A stretch of 64,000 nt of DNA from Lycocorax pyrrhopterus obiensis (taxonomy: Eukaryota > Chordata > Aves > Passeriformes > Paradisaeidae): the NCBI GenBank assembly GCA_014706295.1, contig JACSVZ010000002.1, positions 15,856,494 through 15,920,493 on the forward strand, written 5' to 3'. The position numbers were made by a program, and so were the translations under genes. Every line of letters starts with the position of its first letter. Within the stretch, counting starts at the first letter, position 1. Of the stretch, positions 52,715-64,000 are shown piece after piece. The notes beneath the pieces are model-generated. The model was given only the letters and a program-made list of their open reading frames with translations. It ran no database searches and had not been told where the DNA came from.

Positions 52715-53385
52715 CCCCTGAGGGGGGAGATAAGGATGGGGAGCAGAATGAAGCTCTCATAATCCAAGAGGAAATGGCCAGCGACCTGTTACACTATTTG
52801 GCCAAGAAGGCCAATGGCAGTCTGGCTTGTATCAGCAACGCTGTGGCCAGCAGGACCAGGGCAGTGATTGTCCCCCTGCGCTCGGCACTGCCGAGGCCGC
52901 ACCTCAAGTACTGGGCTCAGTTTTGGTCTCGTCAGCAAAAAAAGGGCAGTGCTGGAGCATGTCCAGAGAAGGGCAATGAAGATGGGGAAGAGTGCAGAAC
53001 ATAAGTCTGATGAGAAATGGCTGAAGGAGCTGGGGGTGTTTAGCCTGGAGAAACAGAGGCTCAGGGGAGACCTTACCACTCTCGACAACTGCCTGACAGG
53101 AGGCTGTAGCAAGGGGGGAATCAGTCTCTTCTCACTCATAGCAAGTGACAGGATGAGAGGAAATCATCTCAGGTTGCACCAGGAGAGGTTTAGTTTGGAT
53201 ATTTCTTCATTAAAAGGGTGGTCAAGCACTGGAACAGGCTGCCCAGTGAAATCACCATCCTGAAACTGTTCAAAAGATGTGCATGGGGCACTTGGTGACA
53301 CGGTTTAACTGTGAACACGGCAGTGCTGAGTAAACAGTTGTATGCAATGATTTTGGAGGTCTTTTCCCTTATGATTCTGTGTTTC
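52715..53385 (+). mobile_element. CR1 LINE with internal deletion of the reverse transcriptase core
   Basis: The segment reads in frame [20 protein letters not shown], which resembles the CR1 reverse transcriptase just before the usual HKSMGPDGIHPRVLRELA block. It then jumps at about 52797-52800 to [20 protein letters not shown], from the C-terminal end of the protein. RT catalytic blocks are therefore missing. From 52980 a +1 shifted frame continues the CR1 C-terminus ([18 protein letters not shown]). The 3' end lies near ATGATTCTGTG at about 53382. The long reading frame running from the minisatellite into this element is accidental. Confidence 0.88.
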
Positions 53386-56300
53386 TACATGTGCTGTCCA
53401 CTGAGAACTCCATGGGAGTGATAAGAGAATTGCCCTTTAACAGCAGAAGGAGACTGACGAAAGGAGGTGAAGAGCAGCAGGAAAACAAAAGTAGGCAGAG
53501 GAAGATGAGGCCATGATAGTCAAAACTTCAGCATCAAAACCATAAAAATGCAACGGAGGATAAAATCCTACCTGGAAAAAGAGAAATTGCATGGCTGAAA
53601 TATCCCAGCAAGACACTTTGGTGCAGGCATGAAGAGGGGACACAATCCCTGACCAAAGATTAAGATCACTATGACAAGATGTAGCAAGGAATTTAGGAGA
53701 CATAGAAGTGTGCTGAGAAGGAAAAAAAGCCTGAAATAATTAAAAGGAAGAGTAACATTTCAAACAAAATGGCTCCGATGGCTCAGAATGGAAAAAATAA
53801 TCAGGATGATTTCTCAGTTCAGGGAAGTCTCTAAAGCCACTATAGCCTACTTCTGCATTGACTAAAATGCAGTAATAATCTCTGAGTTTTAGATTAATAC
53901 TGAAAAGTAGATTCAGTTAAAAGTATTTCCCATAGTTCATGAATGCCCAGTCACTCATCCCAGGAAATTCCACAAAATGTAAAAGCACACAGAAGAGACA
54001 GCATTTAATTATATTGAATACAATTTCACTGAAAATTTCAAATCTGTGCAGAACTCAAGTGTGTAACAAAATGAACAGGAAAATCTGATTTAACTTTTAC
54101 CTTTCTCCTCTCCTCAGCAAAGTACTAGATTCTCACAGCTTTTTTTTAATTCAGGGGTTTTAGGGTACCCTGTTCATGACAATACTTCTCATTTATGTAC
54201 ACTTTGCTTGAAAAAATAAAAGATTAAAGCATTAAAAAAGCACATCAAAAGCATCACAACTGTACTAGATTCCCAGGTAGAAATTCTGTCTCTTGAATAA
54301 GCCTGTATAAGTGAATTAATCACTCCAGCTCTAAAGAGAAAAACCTATAAAACTCTATTACGAAGAGGTACAATATCAGGTTATTTCAATATTTCTACTT
54401 GTCAGCCTGGGATGCCATTGCTGAAAAAATGTGATTAACAAAATTTCCCTTGTGAAAACCCTTGCAATAATCCAAATCCCACCGGATCTGAACAAGGCAG
54501 TAAAAAGAATAGAACATCATTAGAAAGATGAGATTTTTTTTTTTCTAAACAACTACGTAAGAAGTTAATGGCAGGTTTCTTTTAGGTGGTCCCCATCTAA
54601 AACTCTGTATCACCATAAAAGCCTGAGGCATCTCAATGTTTTCACACTAGATCTTCCAAAATCTAGTGCCCATGGGTGGGCACAGTGGATGTGAGCAGAA
54701 GTTAATGTTGTGATATGAGTAGCTTACCTAAAAATAGTAGCAGCTATTTGGGTCAATGCATGATAATGAAAACTTGTTTTCAGACTGCTGACTGCTGAAT
54801 AATCAATCTACAGCATGCCTGAATTAAAGTGTCTTACTAAGTACTCTCCAGGGATGATGTGTATCAATCCCACTCCCGACTGGAAAAGGAAGATTCTTGT
54901 GAAACTCAGACCACCATTACGCTTTACCAAAGCCATGAAGAGCAGTCATGTGAAACTGCAAAAGCATGGAACAAACTCCCATGAACCACCTACCAAGATG
55001 TTGCCTTCTGGTCAATAAACTATTCTAAATTGAACCTTTAATCTTGAGTACCTTGAAACAATTGCTGACATTTCAGATTAAAATACGTCAGTCACAAAAC
55101 TACACATAACATATAAACTCCACTTAATCTTATATTGATTAGGGACAATCAGTACTGACTCTGGGTACTAGAGAATTAAACAAGGTCAAATATATTAACA
55201 ATTAAGAGAGAAAGCCACGAATGTTACCTAGGAGAAAAATACAGAGATTTAGGGGCTTCTACCAATGATTATTCTAGGTGGAGTATCAGAGCCCCAAATG
55301 TGGTGACATTGATTTTTAAGCAAAAGGAAGCCAGTTTCCAGAGGAACAGAGGTCTGACCTAGCATTACCAAAATCAGTTCTGAGTTGGGCCGTAATAGCA
55401 GTGCTCAATGCAGTTCAGGTGAGCACTGACAGCCTGATGTAGTTTTCTGAACCCTCATTTTGGTGGTTCTCTTGCTCTGACCCTCCGGAGCTGGATGCTT
55501 TGTGTGTGCCAGAGAGATTCCCACACTTTGGAGTATCCTCAGCTACTACTGCACTAAAAACTCCAATTAGGTAAAGAAGTGCCAGCTGAAGCAGAGGTTT
55601 TTATGAGGCCATGCACTAGTCTGTCTCTGCTGAGCCAGGGGCAGCACTGGACTACCTCAGATACATATTCTGCACACCCCCTCACACACCAACCAGGCAC
55701 CAAACAGTTTCAGCTGCCACAGAAGTGAGGCAGATTGTCTGGAGAGTGAGAGAAAACACACGCAGAGACAGAGCCTGTGTCTCTCTATGTACCAGCACAA
55801 GGGCAGAGGTGTGCCAAGCACCTGAGCTGGCCCAGGAACCGTGGCAGATCCCCAGCCTGGCTGGCTGCTCAGCACCCACAGTCAGGGCACGTGCTTGCTC
55901 ACAAGGCTCCCGCAGGGGAGTCTGCAAGATCCTCACACAACAACTAAGGAGTTCAGGAAATGCTCCAAACTCATCAGATGGCAGATGAGGACAGCCAAGC
56001 AGATTTTCTCTCTCTTGAGAGAGGTTTGGTATCTGATGAGACAATCCAGGGCAAGAACAGCAGTTCAGTGTTAGTTTAACAGGTAGTAGTAGTTGAAGAG
56101 GAATAGCATTTCTTTGGAGATACTGCTTCCATTACATACCAAACCTATTAAAGATGCACTGTTTACTTTGGGATGGGTGCTTTGTTTAAAATATATTAAG
56201 AACATGCTTGATAGTTAGACCTTGATTTATGCTTAACTGAAAGCTCATGTTGTAGTTAATAGGGCAGTTTGATTGTTGAGTTTTGTTCAGACACACAGCA

Positions 56301-59300
56301 GGTACAAATTTACAGAGTTGAAATTTTGAAATGAAAGCATACATGCATCTAAACCCCAGAAAAACATGCCTAACTTGGATTAGTCTCCATGTTCCAAGTC
56401 CCTGCTCTCTGCACATGTAGCTCAGAGTTTTAAGAGCATTTGCCATTTGAGCTTACAGCTGACCCAAGTGTTACTGTGACCTGCCCTTCAATGCCAGAAG
56501 GTGCCAGCCCTGCCCTTGTGTGGCTCCTTGGTGTGAGCCCCGTCAGCCTCTGAAGTCAGTGACACATTTACCAGGCAGGTTTCTGCTGGGGCTCTACTCC
56601 CTGGACCACTTCAGGGCTGGCAAAAAGGACTCGGCAGGAGCTGAGGGAAGCAGTAAGCAAGGGTCGGCTCTTTCTGCAGGGAGCTGGGTGTCAGATATGC
56701 TGTGTGAAGCCTCACCCTCACTGAGCAATTCTTTCAGTGAAACGACCTGTGAGGCAAACAAGAGTCCTCAAAGATCTTGTCCTATCAATATGATACATAT
56801 ATTCCACTCTACACACACCCACACCCCTGTCCTAATTGTTCAGGTGAAGAGGTGCCAGGGGACATAAGAATACACAACAAATTAATTATCTTTTTTTAAT
56901 TATGTGAAATTCAGATAGCACCCTAGGTCAAAGGGGACTCTGGGAATTTTTACCCTAAAACCAGAGCAGTACTGAGAGGTTCAGTTATCCGTGTTTCCAC
57001 TGGCAATGTTACTGCAAGCAGAAAGGGTGTTTTATTTAGCAAGTGAAGACAGGGACATGCTGTCAGTGATTTAATAGCTTTTCCATTTAAAAAAATATAG
57101 AAGACTTACTGTGAAATTGAATCTCCAGCACGAAGAAGAAGTTTAATAAACCTTTCAAACTGTGGAAGAAAGGAAAAGCCTTTACTCCGAGGATGCAGAG
57201 CAGCAGCTCAAGAAACCTGGGTGGAACTGACGGACATCAGAGCCCCTTGGCACCATCATGTGGTCCAGACTTGCTGATAACACATTCACCTTCTGTAGCA
57301 CCATCTGCCATTGGCTTTGGTCATTTTACCAAATAACTCCTCCCAGGACAAGTTTTTTGCTGCTAACGAGGATGCATCCAGCAGAACAGGAACCCCCATC
57401 AAATTCTGACAGCATCCCAATTACACTGAAAAAAGATCCAACCACAGATTTTTGCCCAGAGAGGTATGTAAGACCTTGTCAGCAAATCTGCCTGGCCAGG
57501 CAGGAGAAGAAAGCTGTGCAGGCTGTTCAGAACTCTGAGGCAGCACACTAAGTGACCTCCATGTGCCAACTTTAGAAATATGGAAGAATGATAAGGATCA
57601 ATTTTAGTGACCTACACAATTCTAGCTGCTGATACAGATGACTGTGACAGTATTTCCCACGAATAATTTTCTTGTAATATAGAGTGAAAAGATGAGCCTA
57701 ATTAAACATTTTGAGCGTCACTATATTAACACACTTATACACAGCCCAGATTCATTTCAAACTGGAGCACAGGGATTAGTGTTTGAGCATGGCACTGCAT
57801 GCAGGAGTAGACGGCTTCCCTTTGCAAATGCTCTCTGGCATGTGTGACTAACAGAAGGTGACGAAATACTGTCACACATATTGACTAACTGCTGGAAAGA
57901 CCAGGTTGTTCAAGCCGTGTTTGCAAACCTGCTATGCTAAGTCTGGTGTACAGAGCTGTGCAGTACAGCTGCATATGGCCCATCAGATCCAGGTAGGACC
58001 CATCCAGGATGCAATAAGATTTCCCAGGATGTTCCTAGTTCCCATGGGAGCCAAACTCAACAGTTCATTCTCTAGAAAGTCCTAGATCAGGTGGGTTAGT
58101 GTCTTTATTAGGGAGGAGAAAGTGCTTTTTGACTTCCAGATTCTCAGCTAGCTGGAGCCCTGAGTGGTAGAGAGTCTACATCAGACCTTTCCCTCAGACA
58201 GGCTTCCCAAACAAAAAGCCATAGCTAGAAAATACAGAAATCTGTATTAAGGAGCATCTAGGAAACAATTCCAGATGGGGTAGTACAGCAGCAGCAACAC
58301 AGGCACCCATGAAGGTTAGAAGGATAAAGCTGATGCCTACAGCTACGAAAGATTGAATCTTTTTGAGCATCTGCTGTAGACCAGAGATAGAAGATAGAGA
58401 AACTTAGGAGATACCTAAAATGACTGAAGTGTAACTGGAATCCAAAACTTTACTGAAAATTTTCTTTTTGCAGAAGTCAACATCTCAGTGGATCCATCTA
58501 CATGGATCTCAGTTGCAAATAAAATCTTTTGCTTGACTGACTACAGGAAAACAACAAATAAAGTAAAAATGGGAAATCCTTGGATCAGTCATGTTGTTTT
58601 ATAATCATGTTAAGCTGCTTCTGCTGTAGTCCTTGAGCATGCCATGACAACTGGTAAAATACTACCCCAATGGCACTGCTTGCAATATGACTGTACCGGC
58701 TCAATCTCCTCAGGAGTTCTGAAGGCTGTTTCTCTATTACACTGAATAGTTGCTTAGCAAACGCATAACAAAAAAATCAAGAGCAACATATGCAATAACA
58801 ATTCTTTCCCCAGTTTCTCATCATTTTTCCTTGACCACCTCTATTAAGTAAGTAATACAGAAAACACATCCCACAGCTCCAATTAATACCTTCTGAACAC
58901 CTGCCTAGGAAGAATACAAGGTTTGATCCAGGGGAATTTCACTTGCTTTGACCTACAGGTGCAGAGCAATTCAATAAAGCCCCTTTAATTATCCAGTGTG
59001 AAGGACAGCATCAATTTCAGGATGGGTAATTAATGAAAAGCTGGTAATCTAACAGGACTCAGTGCACCTGGCTCAGTTCTTGGTTGTCCTGCTTCAGATA
59101 AAGTATTTGATAGGGAGGATAAAAATTGATTTTATCCCCTCCTCAAGGAATCTACAGAGTGACAGCTTCTGTACACCACTACAGAAAGCAAAGAGGGTCT
59201 CCAGATCACACAGTAAGGCCAGGATTGCACTTGCATGTTAGTGAAGCCGTTCTGAAGGACCTTAACCCAGACCCTACTCCTTGGTTAGAGCCGACTCTAA

Positions 59301-60534
59301 AGCAGTACCTGCAATCCTCTTCTCCAACTTGTCTACTACTAGTGAAAGTTTGGCAGGCTGCCCCTCCTCAGCTACCAACAGCTCCAGGGCTTGGAAAGGT
59401 GTGGAGGATGGGGAGGAAAGCTATTGCATGGTGAGCAAATACAGAAGGTGTGGACATGTCATCGGATGCTGACACAGCAGCCGCCTCTACTGCATGAGTT
59501 AGGGAGGGCATCACCTGAAGACAGTCCACATCTCTGTGTGATAGGCATTTATGCAGGTGGTTTTAGGAGGTTAAAGTGGCACATTAATCCTTGTGACTCC
59601 CAAATTATCTGTGACCATTCCTACTTTATGGAAGTTTTCAAGTGATAAACACACTAGCACTTTTTAGGCTGGAAAGGATACTCTTCTGTAAAACTGCAAG
59701 ATCAACAGGCAGTAGTTAAGAAAATAAAACAGAGATTTAAAAAAAATAATCCAAAGTAATTTTCTACAAATAAAATTAACTTGTGAAGCTCATTGATACA
59801 GGATGTTATAGAGGGCAATGTAACAATCAAAAGGAAACAAAGTAAGCTCATGGAAAATACACCCAGTATATCTATTAAGATAGAAGCCACCTTTGTCTCA
59901 TCAAGTAACAGCAAAATGTCTGGACTGCTGAGAGATCCCTTGTACATCCATGCATTTCACATGCTATTTCCCCTACACTTGGGCAACTTCCAAACACAGG
60001 ATGCAAGGCAAATATAAAGTCTCAGGAAGAATTCTGTCACTCAGCCTTGTGTCTCTATAAATGCAGAAACAATGCGTGTTCCAATTAATTCATTCAAGAT
60101 TACTCCCATTTTCTGAGAAAAATCAAACATTTGCATGATATGAAACACAACAGAACACACTGGGTTAAAAAGTGAGGAAAATTACAAGTTCATCTGTCCC
60201 AATTTCCCACTGTTGTTGTTTGTTAGGTATTTCAACTTGCTCTATTTGCAACATTTTGTTAGGTCAGAGCATTCAGCTTCCACGGATGAAAACCTGATTT
60301 TAAAAATCAGTCCAAGCTCAAGCAACACAAAAATCAAGTACTGTTTCTGGTGCTGAAAGTATTTTTTAGGAACAAAACACAAAGCATCACATGTTCACAT
60401 GTCAACACCTTTATCATTCTTTTTTTTTTTTTAATCCATCCCCTACAATCTTCCCTACTTAACAGACTGCTGTGACATATACACCTCTACAGATATCAAA
60501 CTAGTAACTACCATCACGATTTCTGTCGTTTTTA
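53386..60534. other. Intergenic downstream of WAC, no gene seen
   Basis: This is A+T-rich sequence with a poly(T) run at about 60419-60433. Only short frames without recognisable similarity are present. Confidence 0.55.
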
Positions 60535-60580
60535 AGCAAAGAAGAAGTCACGTTTATTTTGTAGTAGCAATAGTTTCTTT

Positions 60581-60586
60581 TTTATT
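60581..60586 (-). terminator. Distal poly(A) signal AATAAA of WAC
   Basis: The plus strand reads TTTATT, with a second copy at 60553-60558. The sequence beyond it on the minus strand (about 60460-60520) is fairly G/T-rich, which fits a downstream cleavage element. A proximal alternative lies at 61020-61025. Confidence 0.5.
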
Positions 60587-61019
60587 TTTAATATACTTTA
60601 GGAAACAATATACAAAGCTGAGCTCTTCCACCATTTTCAAACGGTGAGTTGCTCCAATTACACAAATTCAGCGTTTTGTGATGGTTAAGAACAGCAGTCA
60701 GCACCAGACTTAAACAGTTAGCTACAACACAAACATCCTTCGAAATGAAATGTCATAATATCAAGACAGGTAAACCAGGAGTTAACATATGACAACTGTT
60801 GGGGAGGTGTCTTAAATCATTCTTGTTGAATTTTATATTTCCTTAAATATTTTATACATATTTTCCTGTTTACAAGTTTTAAACAAAACCTCCCTTGAGG
60901 AATTATTTAAGTACAAAAATGTTCAACAAGAACAGTTCTAATAAAGAATCCCCAAAAAGACCAAATTTTAATGTGTTGACCAAAGGAAATGAAAACCAGT
61001 GTTTCTTTGCTTTAACATG

Positions 61020-61025
61020 TTTATT
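61020..61025 (-). terminator. Proximal poly(A) signal AATAAA of WAC
   Basis: The plus strand reads TTTATT, giving AATAAA on the minus strand about 1.0 kb after the WAC stop. It may allow a shorter alternative 3'UTR. Confidence 0.4.
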
Positions 61026-61569
61026 ACAACAGATACAATTCACATCTGACTAGCTTTTTTTTTTTTCCTCTTTCCCCTCCCACAACCATGTTAACATGTT
61101 CATTGGGCTATTTCCTTATATTTGAGCAAGTAATGTACTTTCAGCACACATGCCCAGCAGTACTATAAGTCCATTCTTACAGGGTGCAAATGGAAATACG
61201 TTTCAATAATTTATACAAACAAGTGGGTTATGCTCAATCACTGCAATTTTAAGCTACTGTACACAGGAATGAAAAGATTATAGAAAAAGTGCCATAGCAA
61301 CAGTGCCTTAAGAAAAGAGAAAATTAGAAGCATTAAAAAGCTGATAAAATCAGATTTAGGATTTCACGGGGAAATGGAACACAGAAGATGAAAAACATTT
61401 CTCTGTAAAACAGAAATGGAGGAGCACTGCTCTCGACTCGGTGCAAGTGTGGAAACAGTTGTTTCGTGGTATTTTGTACATTGCCCAAACTGTTGCAGCC
61501 TTAGACACAGATCGCCTGGCGCTTGCATTGAATTTTAGGAAACGAAAAATTTCTGACTGATAAATTAAC

Positions 61570-61648
61570 TAAAAAAAAAAAAGAAAAAAAACCCAAAAAC
61601 AAAAACCAAAAAAGGGAAAAAAAAAGAAAAAAAAGAAAAAAAAAAGAA
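61570..61648. repeat. A-rich tract (U-rich in WAC mRNA)
   Basis: A run of about 80 bp is nearly all A with scattered G and C. In the WAC transcript it becomes a U-rich, polypyrimidine-like tract about 0.36-0.44 kb after the stop codon. Confidence 0.85.
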
Positions 61649-62006
61649 AGCTAATTTTGCAGACAGGTTTACATGTAAGAGGCTAGGTATTTAGCCACCT
61701 CAGCATTGATTAGTTTTGGATGTCTAAGCTCTGATACACATGGCTTCCCATGGCTTCACTCTACAAAATATATTTACAACGTGAAGAATACATCTACAAG
61801 AAATCTACATTTCAAGGGTTTTACAAATCATTCTTGTATCTTTCCCCTGAATTGGACTCCCTCCTGTCACCTTCCCCATGTCAACTTTTTTTTTCTGCCC
61901 AGCTCAACGGTCCAAAGTCTACTCAAATGCAGCTCAAAAGTGTTAAGACTGGGCATCAGTTTAATAGTTCCTGTACTCAAAACCATGTGCAATTGTTTAC
62001 AACTTT

Positions 62007-62076
62007 TCACACCATGAAGGAATTCTGATTCTTTAGCTTTTCAAGTTCTTTAATTTGTTGCCTCAAAAATAGTATC
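62007..62076 (-). CDS. WAC: WAC, last coding exon (C-terminal coiled coil, partial gene)
   Basis: WAC (WW domain-containing adaptor with coiled coil) is a nuclear adaptor. Through its C-terminal coiled coil it binds the RNF20/RNF40 ubiquitin ligase and promotes transcription-coupled histone H2B ubiquitination. This exon is 70 nt. The acceptor is TCTTGCAG|GATACT (AG at 62078-62077), and the first base completes an Arg codon. The following 22 residues read [16 protein letters not shown] and then QNSFMV before TGA (complement of 62007-62009). This matches the C-terminus of vertebrate WAC as I know it ([10 protein letters not shown]...NSFMV). The leucine/isoleucine spacing fits the end of a coiled coil. 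The rest of the gene, including the WW domain, lies beyond the right edge of the window. Confidence 0.95.
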
Positions 62077-64000
62077 CTGCAAGAGAAAATAAATAAATTA
62101 GTATAAACATTTCCATTATACAGATGTATTAAATAAGCATCTGCACAAGTACTTCTACAATTTCAGTGGAAGATACCAAGTTCCTTAGCTCCATTAAAAA
62201 ATTCAGATATTAAGTTAATTCCCAATCTGTTCAATAACCTACAACCATATGCAGATGCACAAAGGCTTGGTGTGTTTGACACTTTAGTTCAAAAAACTAA
62301 GTTGCTCTATTTCTATTATGACTGATACACAGTTACATTTAGGTCTGCTCTTCACTTGAATGTAGCTCCCGGAAAAAGCAGGACACTGGAAGTAAGACAA
62401 GTAACTGAATAATCTGGAGAACAGGATTATGCCTGCATCATGCAGTTTTCCAGATTGTAAAACAACCTGAAGTGCTCAATTGTTTCTGAACGAGTGAGTA
62501 TCCTTCTAGGTGCAACACTGTTTTTAGTATTTGGTTCTGTGGCTAGTGGTAGTCTTTAGTTATGGAAAGCGCCAATCTCAAAAATATCTGAGGCATCATT
62601 AAAGGGCATCTAAGAAAAAAAGTTGTAAATACACCTTGCTTAGAAATAAATTATATAGCTTACACCTTTTTATAATTTTTTTTTCTTCTACTCAACTGAC
62701 ATAAGCAATTACTGCGACTTACAAACATTTGGTTTACAGGACTGTTTCCCAGAATTTTTAATGAACATTTCTAACCTACTTTTCACGATGCTGAACGTAA
62801 CGCAAACATGTCAATGAAATAAGAAAATACGCGGGGAGAGTTTAGGTTTTATATAAATATTCTATGAAGTCTGAAGCAACTTTAATCAATGCAGAAAAAG
62901 CATCAATTCGGCAGACTTTTGTGGAACACTTCACAAATATGTGCCCAGTTCATTAAAAATTATTTTTTTACTGAAACGTAGGTGAAAAATTAAGATACAC
63001 TCAAAAGATAACATTTAACTTCAAGGCATAGGCATATAAAATGTATCAGTCAATGAAAAGTGCCTTTTCACATGCTGTCAGTTATGATTCAAACAATGTA
63101 TGTGCTTTGCCTAGACATGAAGTTCCTTCTTAGAAGAAATTTAAGTAGTACTCTTCTGTGCAAAAGTACAGAAATAGTATCATCATTTAAATGCACTGAT
63201 TTTGATAATCCCATCCTTTGCAAAAGCCTCCCCCATCAACTTGGTTACTTATGTCTCGTATTCCACATCTTTGGGATTGCAGCAAAAATAAAAGATACAT
63301 GTTACTATAGGCTCAAAATCATAATAATAATTATCCATTGACAGTTTAAGGATACAAAGTGTACAAGAAACAAAGTGCTATTTAATGAGCTGACCAATGA
63401 TATTTGACATTTTATTTCAGATCAAACGTGAACTCAGACACAAATGACACCTTAGGAAATGAAAACTGTAAGAAAACAAGTAGTTCATTAAATATACTAC
63501 AGAAATCAGTCATGTAATGAAGTTACAAAACAAAGCTTCAGAAAGAATGGGTATTTTCAATTCTTGATCAGGAAAGGTTTACAAATATATTATAGCCTGC
63601 TTCTAAAGGATTGTTTCACTAACTGCCAAAATGCAAGAGCTTCTAGAATAAATGCAGCTATTTTAACAGCATGCAATGCAATTAAGGTGGCTTCAAAGAG
63701 TAAATCAGAAGCACTGTATTCAAACTGTAGTGTGACTTAATAGTTGGGATAACATCACTGAAAATGGAAACTGAGTATGAAAGTAGATTCAGGACCATGA
63801 CTACTAGTGAAAATTTTGAGCATGCATTTTAAGATTACAGTTTCCAATCGTGCACAAAAGTATTCAAAAGTGTGGCTGTGTATTGCTTCAGGGATACACA
63901 AGACACCTGCTATCACTGACTTAAGAAATAAAGTCTACTTTGCTATTAGCAAACAATAACTTTTCCTTAGCTTGTGATGTAAATTACACCTGTTCATACT
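62077..64000 (-). other. WAC: WAC last intron (partial)
   Basis: The sequence upstream of the terminal WAC exon is A+T-rich, with no splice-flanked WAC-like coding segment that I can recognise on the minus strand. The preceding exon, which should encode the coiled coil up to REQ/R, was not found and presumably lies beyond the window edge. Confidence 0.7.

Larger units (their letters stand above)
60535..62006 (-). other. WAC: WAC 3'UTR (predicted)
   Basis: This is A+T-rich, stop-filled sequence downstream of the WAC stop on the minus strand. It contains a long U-rich tract (complement of 61570-61648), a Pumilio-type UGUAAAUA (complement of 61771-61778) and three AATAAA signals (61020-61025, 60581-60586, 60553-60558). 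The distal pair gives a 3'UTR of about 1.45 kb and the proximal one about 1.0 kb. The end is inferred from the signals. Confidence 0.6.

Noticed and set aside
51699..52767. Minus-strand frames of 271-353 codons (Ser-Pro-Pro, Ile-Ala-Ser and Arg-Leu-His repeats)
   Set aside because: These are the three complementary frames of the same minisatellite, with no non-repetitive domain.
51691..53004. 437-codon open frame rich in Met-Glu-Ala repeats
   Set aside because: It spans unrelated sequence, a 9-bp minisatellite and a deleted CR1. Several other frames on both strands are equally open, which points to repeat composition rather than a gene.
62077..64000. Search for the preceding WAC exon
   Set aside because: No minus-strand segment flanked by AG/GT that encodes the expected coiled-coil sequence before Arg was found, so none is annotated.
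1..64000. CRISPR arrays, operons, phage or plasmid features, tRNA or rRNA genes
   Set aside because: Nothing in the sequence supports them. The context is a vertebrate nuclear chromosome, and no tRNA-like or rRNA-like segment was recognised by eye.

Overview
The window looks like a piece of a bird nuclear chromosome. Most of it is intergenic, A+T-leaning DNA. It carries several 5'-truncated CR1 LINE copies (typical of birds), local CpG islands and microsatellites, and two recognisable vertebrate genes, both on the minus strand. No bacterial, viral or organellar gene organisation, operon or CRISPR array is visible. The species cannot be named from this sequence. The CR1 copies, plus a short LTR-like piece of a type I recall from bird genomes, make a neognath bird the best guess.

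Gene 1 is BAMBI (BMP and activin membrane-bound inhibitor), complete, with three coding exons at 32592-32517, 29689-29399 and 28951-28533. All splice sites are GT-AG and the spliced protein is 261 residues. Its promoter lies in a CpG island (about 32100-33300). Reading toward the gene, the island holds a CCAAT box, GC boxes and a TATA-like TATTTA. A pentanucleotide repeat and a GATG-type repeat lie just upstream. A poly(A) signal at 28221-28226 fits a 3'UTR of roughly 0.3 kb.

Gene 2 is WAC, seen only as its last coding exon (62076-62007) and its 3'UTR, which runs down to about 60.5 kb. From 62077 to the window end is its last intron. WAC and BAMBI are in the same orientation, WAC upstream, as in the human 10p12 order I know. 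The BAMBI-WAC interval (about 33-60 kb) holds a second CpG island (38.1-39.1 kb) beside an octamer-containing possible regulatory element. It also holds a G-rich, 9-bp minisatellite region (51.9-52.6 kb) joined to an internally deleted CR1.

The 28 kb beyond the 3' end of BAMBI has no gene I can recognise. It holds five of the six CR1 pieces, an LTR-like fragment, a perfect CRE palindrome and a pair of identical CArG boxes. The many long open frames in the low-complexity and CpG-rich regions are by-products of repeat composition. I found no convincing new gene system. The most unusual items are the 52-kb minisatellite/G-quadruplex/CR1 composite, the paired CArG boxes, and the repeats at the BAMBI promoter.
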